DNA from: CAVTWY01 sp963738575 | GTDB lineage: Bacteria; Pseudomonadota; Gammaproteobacteria; Burkholderiales; Burkholderiaceae_C | Reading direction: 5' to 3' | Assembly (NCBI GenBank): GCA_963738575.1 | Contig: CAVTWY010000004.1 | Span: forward strand, 1,240,001 to 1,304,000 | DNA length: 64,000 nucleotides | Shown here: in pieces, positions 58,684 through 64,000 of the stretch | Position numbering within the stretch: the first letter of the stretch is position 1 | How the letters are laid out: each line of letters begins with the position of its first letter | Position numbers and translations under genes: made by a program | Notes under the pieces: generated by a model | Seen by the model: the letters and a program-made list of their open reading frames with translations, nothing else | Told to the model about the DNA's origin: nothing | Database searches by the model: none

Positions 58684-60606
58684 ATGAGGGGCGGTTTCGG
58701 CCACGCCGCCAGCCATCCACCCAGCCCTGCAGCCCCAAGCGACACGCCGCGCTCCGACGGCGCCACGTTAAAACGCTTGTTGCCCTACCTCTGGCAGTAC
58801 AAAGCCCGGGTGGGCTTGGCGCTGGCCTTCATGGTGGCGGCCAAAGTGGCCAACGTCAGCGTACCGCTGCTGCTGAAAGAGCTGGTGGACCGCATGACGA
58901 TTGCGCCGGGGTCGGTGCAGGCCATGCTGGTGGTGCCGGTGGGCCTGCTGGTGGCCTACGGGTTGCTGCGCTTGTCAACGTCGCTCTTTACCGAGCTGCG
59001 AGAGCTGGTGTTTGCCAAGGCCACCGAAGGCGCCACGCGCAGCATCGCCTTGCAAGTTTTCAGCCACTTGCACGCCCTGAGCCTTCGCTTTCACCTCGAA
59101 CGTCAAACCGGCGGCCTGACACGTGACATCGAGCGCGGCACGCGGGCGGTTACTTCGTTGATCTCGTTTTCCATCTACAGCATCGTGCCTACCTTGCTGG
59201 AGGTGGCCATGGTGCTGTCACTCTTGGCGATCAAGTTTGACGCCATGTTTGCCTGGATCACCTTGGGCGCTTTGGTGGTGTACATCACTTACACCATCAC
59301 CGTGACCGAGTGGCGCACCAAGTTTCGGCGCGAGATGAACGAAATCGACTCCAGCGCCCACGGCAAGGCGATGGATGCCCTCATCAACTACGAAACGGTC
59401 AAGTACTTCAACAACGAAGCCTTTGAGGCCGAGCGCTACGGCAAAAGCCTGGACGCGCTGCGCGCTGCCAAGCTCAAGTCGCAGTCCACCCTATCCATGC
59501 TCAACACCGGCCAACAACTGGTGATCGCGGTGGCGTTGGTGGCCATGCTGTGGCGCGCCACGCAAGGGGTGGCCGCCGGCACCATGACCTTGGGTGACTT
59601 GGTGATGATCAACGCCTTCATGATCCAGCTCTACATTCCGCTCAATTTTTTGGGTGTGCTGTACCGCGAGATCAAGCAATCGCTGACCGATCTGGACAAA
59701 ATGTTCACGCTGCTCGACCGCGAGCGCGAGGTACCCGATGCGCCCGGGGCACCGCCTTTGAACGTGACGCAAGGCACCATCCGCTTCAACAACGTCAGTT
59801 TTGCTTACGACGCCAACCGGCCCATCTTGCATGAAGTTAGCTTCGAGGTGCCCGCCGGCAAAACGGTGGCGGTGGTCGGCGCGTCGGGTGCCGGCAAGAG
59901 CACCTTGGCGCGTTTGCTTTACCGCTTTTATGACGTCACCGGTGGCGCCGTCACCATCGATGGGCAAGACATTCGCGGCGTGACGCAGGCCACGTTGCGC
60001 CAGGCCATCGGCATCGTGCCGCAAGACACCGTGCTGTTCAACGACAGCGTGGCCTACAACATCGGTTACGGTCGCGCCGGGGCGACACAGGCCCAAATTG
60101 AAGCTGCCGCCAAGGCGGCCCGCATTCACGAATTCATCGCCTCCACCCCCAAGGGTTACAACACAACGGTTGGTGAGCGGGGGCTCAAGTTGTCAGGCGG
60201 CGAAAAGCAGCGCGTGGCCATTGCGCGCACCTTGCTTAAAAACCCACCCATCATGATTTTTGACGAGGCCACGTCGGCACTTGATTCCGCCAACGAAAAA
60301 GCCATCCAGGCCGAGCTCAAAACGGCAGCTGAGGGCAAAACGGCGCTCGTGATCGCCCACCGTTTGAGCACCGTGGCCGACGCGCATCAAATCGTGGTGC
60401 TTGATGGCGGGCGCGTGGTGGAGCTTGGCACGCACGCCGACCTTTTGGCACAGGGTGGGCGCTACGCGTCGATGTGGCGCTTGCAGCAAGAGACCCAGGC
60501 GCAGGACTTGGCGCGGGCTGATACGCCGCACCCCGAGCCTGTTGGTGGGCCAAGTGATACGCCGGGTGAGGCTGCAAGCTTGGCACACGCTGCAGCACGC
60601 AGCTAA
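58684..60606 (+). CDS. ATM1/HMT1-type ABC exporter
   Basis: A 640-residue half-transporter with fused membrane and ATPase domains. Six helices lie in residues 40-310. The ATPase has Walker A G-A-S-G-A-G-K-S-T, Q-loop P-Q-D-T-V-L-F, signature L-S-G-G-E-K-Q-R and Walker B I-M-I-F-D-E-A-T-S-A-L-D. The Y-E-T-V-K-Y-F-N-N-E segment is a marker of the ATM1 family, which exports glutathione-linked or iron-sulfur compounds or heavy metals. The stop TAA overlaps the stop of the convergent LysR gene by two bases. Confidence 0.93.
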   Translation: MRGGFGHAASHPPSPAAPSDTPRSDGATLKRLLPYLWQYKARVGLALAFMVAAKVANVSVPLLLKELVDRMTIAPGSVQAMLVVPVGLLVAYGLLRLSTSLFTELRELVFAKATEGATRSIALQVFSHLHALSLRFHLERQTGGLTRDIERGTRAVTSLISFSIYSIVPTLLEVAMVLSLLAIKFDAMFAWITLGALVVYITYTITVTEWRTKFRREMNEIDSSAHGKAMDALINYETVKYFNNEAFEAERYGKSLDALRAAKLKSQSTLSMLNTGQQLVIAVALVAMLWRATQGVAAGTMTLGDLVMINAFMIQLYIPLNFLGVLYREIKQSLTDLDKMFTLLDREREVPDAPGAPPLNVTQGTIRFNNVSFAYDANRPILHEVSFEVPAGKTVAVVGASGAGKSTLARLLYRFYDVTGGAVTIDGQDIRGVTQATLRQAIGIVPQDTVLFNDSVAYNIGYGRAGATQAQIEAAAKAARIHEFIASTPKGYNTTVGERGLKLSGGEKQRVAIARTLLKNPPIMIFDEATSALDSANEKAIQAELKTAAEGKTALVIAHRLSTVADAHQIVVLDGGRVVELGTHADLLAQGGRYASMWRLQQETQAQDLARADTPHPEPVGGPSDTPGEAASLAHAAARS

Positions 60607-61547
60607 GTCGTCTTGCCTGCCGCCAAACTGGTGGCTGTGGCCGGGTGCGCCGCCACGTAGGTCCAGAGTCTTGTTGCGGCGGCCTTGGGGTTCGTCACGC
60701 TTCGGTACAAGCGGATCTCAAGCTCCGTGCTCCAGGCGTCGTTGGCGGCAGGGGCCAGCTTGTGGCTGGCCAATTCGTCAATGACGCAGCTGTCGGGCAG
60801 CCAACCAATGCCGTGCCCTGCCACCACCATGGCTTTGAGCGCTTCGGACATGTGGGTGGCAAAGCAGTGGCGCAGGTAGGGCACGGCCGGCGCGTCCAAC
60901 AAGATCATCTCCACCACGTTGCCCAAAAAGGCACCGGCTGAATAACTGACCAACGGCAGTGGCGCGTGCTCGGCCCCCGGCAACTCAAAAAGTGGGCGGC
61001 CTTGCCGGTCGGTGGCTGAAAAGGGTCGAATGCGCTCACTGCCCAGCACGATGAAGGGAAACTGATTGGGGTCGAGCACGATGGGCAGGTGAGGGTGGTG
61101 GTAGCCCAGCAGCAGGTCGATGTCCCCGTCCACCAACTGCTGCACCCCCTCGGGCACGTTCACTGCCAATGCCCGCGCTGTCACGGGCCCGTAGCGCTTG
61201 TTGAGCTGCTGCAACCAATTGGGAAAGAAGTTGATCGCCAGCGTGTGGGCCACCGAGAAATGCACCACTTCGTTGTCGTGTGCCAGCGGTTCTTGACCTT
61301 TTAGCAGCGCCCTGGCCGCGTACATCTGACGCAAGATGTCGGCCGCCAAGCCGCGAAACATCCAGCCTGCGGGCGTCAGCGCTGCGGGCTGCACCGTTCG
61401 GTCAACCAACTTCACCCCCAGCCATTCTTCGAGCGACATGATGCGTCGGCTCAGCGCCGACTGCGTCACATGGCGCTCGTCAGCCGCTTGCGAAAAACTG
61501 CGGGTGTCCGACAGGCTTAAAAAATCTTCCAACCACTTGATTTGCAT
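60603..61547 (-). CDS. LysR-family regulator, probably of aspA
   Basis: A 314-residue LysR protein. The DNA-binding part M-Q-I-K-W-L-E-D-F-L-S-L, S-F-S-Q-A-A-D-E-R-H-V-T-Q-S-A-L-S-R-R-I and L-V-D-R-T-V-Q-P is clear. The start at 61547 is the family start; the long open frame to 62387 is antisense to aspA and rejected. It is divergent from aspA with a 204-base gap, so it probably controls that gene and perhaps the gltI transport operon. Its ligand may be aspartate, fumarate or a related acid. Confidence 0.93.
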   Translation of the reverse strand: MQIKWLEDFLSLSDTRSFSQAADERHVTQSALSRRIMSLEEWLGVKLVDRTVQPAALTPAGWMFRGLAADILRQMYAARALLKGQEPLAHDNEVVHFSVAHTLAINFFPNWLQQLNKRYGPVTARALAVNVPEGVQQLVDGDIDLLLGYHHPHLPIVLDPNQFPFIVLGSERIRPFSATDRQGRPLFELPGAEHAPLPLVSYSAGAFLGNVVEMILLDAPAVPYLRHCFATHMSEALKAMVVAGHGIGWLPDSCVIDELASHKLAPAANDAWSTELEIRLYRSVTNPKAAATRLWTYVAAHPATATSLAAGKTT

Positions 61548-61751
61548 GGCGGCGCACCGGGTTGCGTGTGTTGCGTGGGCAGCTTGGCGAAGCGGGCCGA
61601 TGGCGCGCAGTGTAGGCCCGGGGGGATTGAACGCCATGCGCAAAGACACCGACGTTATGCGTAATTTGAATGCCGCTGGCGCATTGGGCTGGCGAGGCCC
61701 ACAGTGCACATCTTTCACATTGGGCCTGGGTCTTTCACCAAGCCGTACGCC

Positions 61752-63209
61752 ATGTCCAAAACCCCCTCGGCGCCCGCTGCGTCCGTCCCTGGCCCCACCC
61801 GCACCGAACACGACCTGCTGGGTGACCGCGAGGTGCCACAAGGCGTCTATTGGGGCGTGCACACGCTGCGCGCGATTGAGAACTTTCACATCACCGACAC
61901 GCCCATTTCGATCTACCCCGATTTGATCGACGCGCTGGCCTGCATCAAACAAGCAGCGGCACAAAGCAACCACACGCTGGGGCTGCTGAGCCTTGAGCGT
62001 TGCAACGCCATCGTGCAAGCGTGTGAAGAGATTCGCCAAGGCAAGTGGCACGACCAGTTTGTGGTGGACGTGATTCAAGGGGGTGCAGGCACCTCCACCA
62101 ACATGAACGCCAACGAGGTGATTGCCAACCGTGCGCTCGAGATCTTGGGCCATGCCAAAGGTGATTACCAACACCTGCACCCCAACGAGCATGTCAACAT
62201 TGCACAAAGCACCAACGACGTCTACCCCTCGGCACTGAAGGTTGCCACCTACGCCGGTGTGCTCAAGCTGATCGACGCCATGGCCGTGCTGCGGCGCAGT
62301 TTTGAAGAGCGTGCCGCCGCATTTGCAGGCGTGTTGAAGATGGGCCGCACGCAAATGCAAGACGCCGTGCCCATGACCCTGGGGCAAGAGTTCAGCACCT
62401 ACGCCGTGATGGTGGGTGAAGACGAGCAGCGCTTGCGCGAGGCTTCGCTACTGATCTGCGAGCTGAACCTGGGCGCCACCGCGATTGGCACCGGCATCAC
62501 CGCGCACCCCGAATACGCCGCGCTGGTGATGCGCAAGCTGCGCGACATCACCGGCACGCCGCTCACCACCGCCCCCAATTTGATCGAGGCCACGCAAGAC
62601 TGCGGGGCGTTTGTTCAACTGTCGGGCGTGCTCAAGCGCGTGGCCGTCAAACTGTCCAAAATTTGCAATGACTTGCGCTTGTTGTCCAGCGGCCCCCGCG
62701 CTGGTTTGGGTGAGATCAACCTGCCGCCCATGCAGGCGGGATCCAGCATCATGCCGGGCAAGGTCAACCCCGTGATCCCCGAGGTGATGAACCAAATTGC
62801 GTTTGAAGTGATTGGCAACGACTTGACGGTGACCTTTGCGGCCGAGGCCGGCCAGTTGCAGCTCAATGCTTTTGAGCCCGTGATCGCGCACAGCCTGTTC
62901 AAGAGCGTCAAACACCTGCAGCGTGGCTGCCTGACCTTGGCCAGCCGGTGCGTGAGCGGCATCACCGCCAACGCGGCGCACACCCGTGCCCAGGTTGAAA
63001 ACTCCATCGGCATCGTCACCGCGCTCAACCCCTACATTGGCTACGCCAACGCCACGGCCGTGGCGCAAGAGGCTCACGCCACCAACGGCAGTGTTTACGA
63101 CATCGTGCTGGCCAAAGGCTTGCTCACCAAAGCCCAGCTCGATTTCATCCTTCAACCCGAAACGCTCACCACCCCGCAACCGTTGCACGCGCTGCACTTG
63201 CCGGGCTGA
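61752..63209 (+). CDS. aspA: Aspartate ammonia-lyase
   Basis: A 485-residue member of the fumarase/aspartase superfamily. It has E-H-D-L-L-G-D-R-E-V-P, G-G-A-G-T-S-T-N-M-N-A-N-E, A-Q-S-T-N-D-V-Y-P-S, and the active-site loop signature G-S-S-I-M-P-G-K-V-N-P. It converts aspartate to fumarate and ammonia. The start at 61752 (M-S-K-T-P-S) is used; the reading from 61704 is not needed. The next gene is a glutamate/aspartate binding protein, so uptake and deamination of aspartate are probably linked. Confidence 0.94.
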   Translation: MSKTPSAPAASVPGPTRTEHDLLGDREVPQGVYWGVHTLRAIENFHITDTPISIYPDLIDALACIKQAAAQSNHTLGLLSLERCNAIVQACEEIRQGKWHDQFVVDVIQGGAGTSTNMNANEVIANRALEILGHAKGDYQHLHPNEHVNIAQSTNDVYPSALKVATYAGVLKLIDAMAVLRRSFEERAAAFAGVLKMGRTQMQDAVPMTLGQEFSTYAVMVGEDEQRLREASLLICELNLGATAIGTGITAHPEYAALVMRKLRDITGTPLTTAPNLIEATQDCGAFVQLSGVLKRVAVKLSKICNDLRLLSSGPRAGLGEINLPPMQAGSSIMPGKVNPVIPEVMNQIAFEVIGNDLTVTFAAEAGQLQLNAFEPVIAHSLFKSVKHLQRGCLTLASRCVSGITANAAHTRAQVENSIGIVTALNPYIGYANATAVAQEAHATNGSVYDIVLAKGLLTKAQLDFILQPETLTTPQPLHALHLPG

Positions 63210-63318
63210 ACCCTCGAGTTGCATCCAGAACTAGGTAGTACCCCTTAGGCCATTGGTCCCTAGAATGCGTTGTTGGCCTACTTGTCCCTCACTCTGTTAG
63301 CTGTTTAGGAGAATTTGC

Positions 63319-64000
63319 ATGAAGAAATTGCTGCTCGCCGTCGTGGCGTTGATGGCTGTTGGCGTTGCTCAGGCACAAGCCAACGACACCCTGGCCAAGA
63401 TCAAAAGCTCGGGCACAGTCACCATGGGCGTGCGTGAATCGTCGGGCGCGTTGTCGTACACCCTGGGTGACGGTAAGTACGCGGGTTACCACGTTGAGTT
63501 GTGCCAGCGTGTGCTCGCTGATGCGCAAAAGTCGATGGGCTTGGCCAAGCTGGACATCAAGTACCAGCCCGTGACGTCGCAAAATCGCATTCCATTGGTG
63601 CAAAACGGCACCGTTGACATCGAGTGTGGCTCCACCACCAACAACGCTGCGCGTCAAAAAGACGTGACGTTTGCGGTCACCACCTTTGTTGAAGAAGTTC
63701 GCATTGCCGCCAAGGCCAATTCGGGCATCACGTCCATCAGCAACCTCAACGGTCGCAAAGTGGCCACCACCACCGGCACCACGTCGGTGCAGTTGCTGCG
63801 CAAACATGAAAAAGGCAACGGCGTGAACTTCGACGAAGTGTTTGGCAAAGACCATGCCGACAGCTTCTTGTTGATGGAGACTGGCCGCGCTGACGCATTC
63901 GTGATGGACGGCCAAATTCTGGCGGGGTTGATCTCCAAGTCCAAAGCGCCTGCCGACTACAAGATCGTCGGTGAAGTGCTGGCTGTTGAGCCCATCGCCA
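63319..64000 (+). CDS. gltI: Glutamate/aspartate ABC transporter binding protein, 3' end outside window
   Basis: The first 227 residues of a periplasmic amino-acid receptor. A Sec signal (M-K-K-L-L-L-A-V-V-A to A-Q-A-Q-A) is followed by I-K-S-S-G-T-V-T-M-G-V-R-E-S-S-G, Y-A-G-Y-H-V-E-L-C-Q-R, S-Q-N-R-I-P-L-V-Q-N-G-T-V-D-I-E-C-G-S-T-T and T-T-T-G-T-T-S-V-Q, which match GltI. The two cysteines would form the disulfide of this group. AGGAG seven bases before ATG 63319. The membrane and ATPase genes gltJKL are expected just beyond the edge. Confidence 0.93.
   Translation, partial: MKKLLLAVVALMAVGVAQAQANDTLAKIKSSGTVTMGVRESSGALSYTLGDGKYAGYHVELCQRVLADAQKSMGLAKLDIKYQPVTSQNRIPLVQNGTVDIECGSTTNNAARQKDVTFAVTTFVEEVRIAAKANSGITSISNLNGRKVATTTGTTSVQLLRKHEKGNGVNFDEVFGKDHADSFLLMETGRADAFVMDGQILAGLISKSKAPADYKIVGEVLAVEPIA

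Overview
The window looks like chromosomal DNA of a free-living betaproteobacterium of the order Burkholderiales, most likely family Comamonadaceae. The reasons are the high GC content, three Bug/TctC-type tripartite tricarboxylate receptors each beside an unrelated gene, a TAXI-type TRAP transporter, and a hairpin-rich repeat at 51511-51598 of a kind I recall from Acidovorax and Hydrogenophaga relatives. I see no rRNA, tRNA, CRISPR, insertion sequence or phage gene. The assignment is inferred from gene content only.

Region 1-13220 is a light and photodamage island. A leftward run of genes (9233 down to 1) encodes a FAD oxidoreductase, a HiPIP, a DUF2256 zinc-ribbon protein, an FeS (6-4) photolyase, a photolyase-like protein with its two domains in swapped order, an SDR, a second photolyase, a 62-residue peptide made of two copies of one motif, a DUF6065-like protein and an MFS-like transporter that leaves the window. 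Rightward are a LitR-like MerR regulator, then (leftward again) an ECF sigma factor with a tiny soluble RseA-like anti-sigma, then (rightward) a second FAD oxidoreductase coupled to a Coq7-like di-iron protein. The peptide, DUF6065 and transporter trio is the best candidate for an undescribed system.

Region 13345-19726 has a sulfatase with a Bug receptor, a VTT membrane protein, and a methyltransferase with a Bug receptor divergent from a LysR regulator. Region 19957-25403 is an arsenosugar operon: arsS, two glycosyltransferases, a PiT permease, arsM and a nucleoside phosphorylase, most of them translationally coupled. It converges on a four-gene leftward operon (28851-25327) with two glycosyltransferases, a haem-less cytochrome-like protein and an outer-membrane barrel, which is divergent from a two-component system (29119-31427).

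Region 31441-41524 has a beta-propeller gene interrupted by an in-frame stop, another Bug receptor, an intracellular subtilase with a small I9-like protein, and an aminotransferase / TAXI-TRAP transporter / racemase cluster with an internal terminator. Region 41684-45551 has a GH13 lipoprotein whose nucleophile Asp is Glu, an aldehyde dehydrogenase and an HNH endonuclease.

Region 45863-53700 is a fatty-acid beta-oxidation operon behind a TetR regulator with a near-perfect palindrome. Its thiolase is frameshifted by one base. Then follow a DUF1800/DUF1501 pair, an SDR, an acyl-CoA thioesterase, an ATM1-type ABC exporter, a LysR gene divergent from aspA, and the start of gltI at the right edge.
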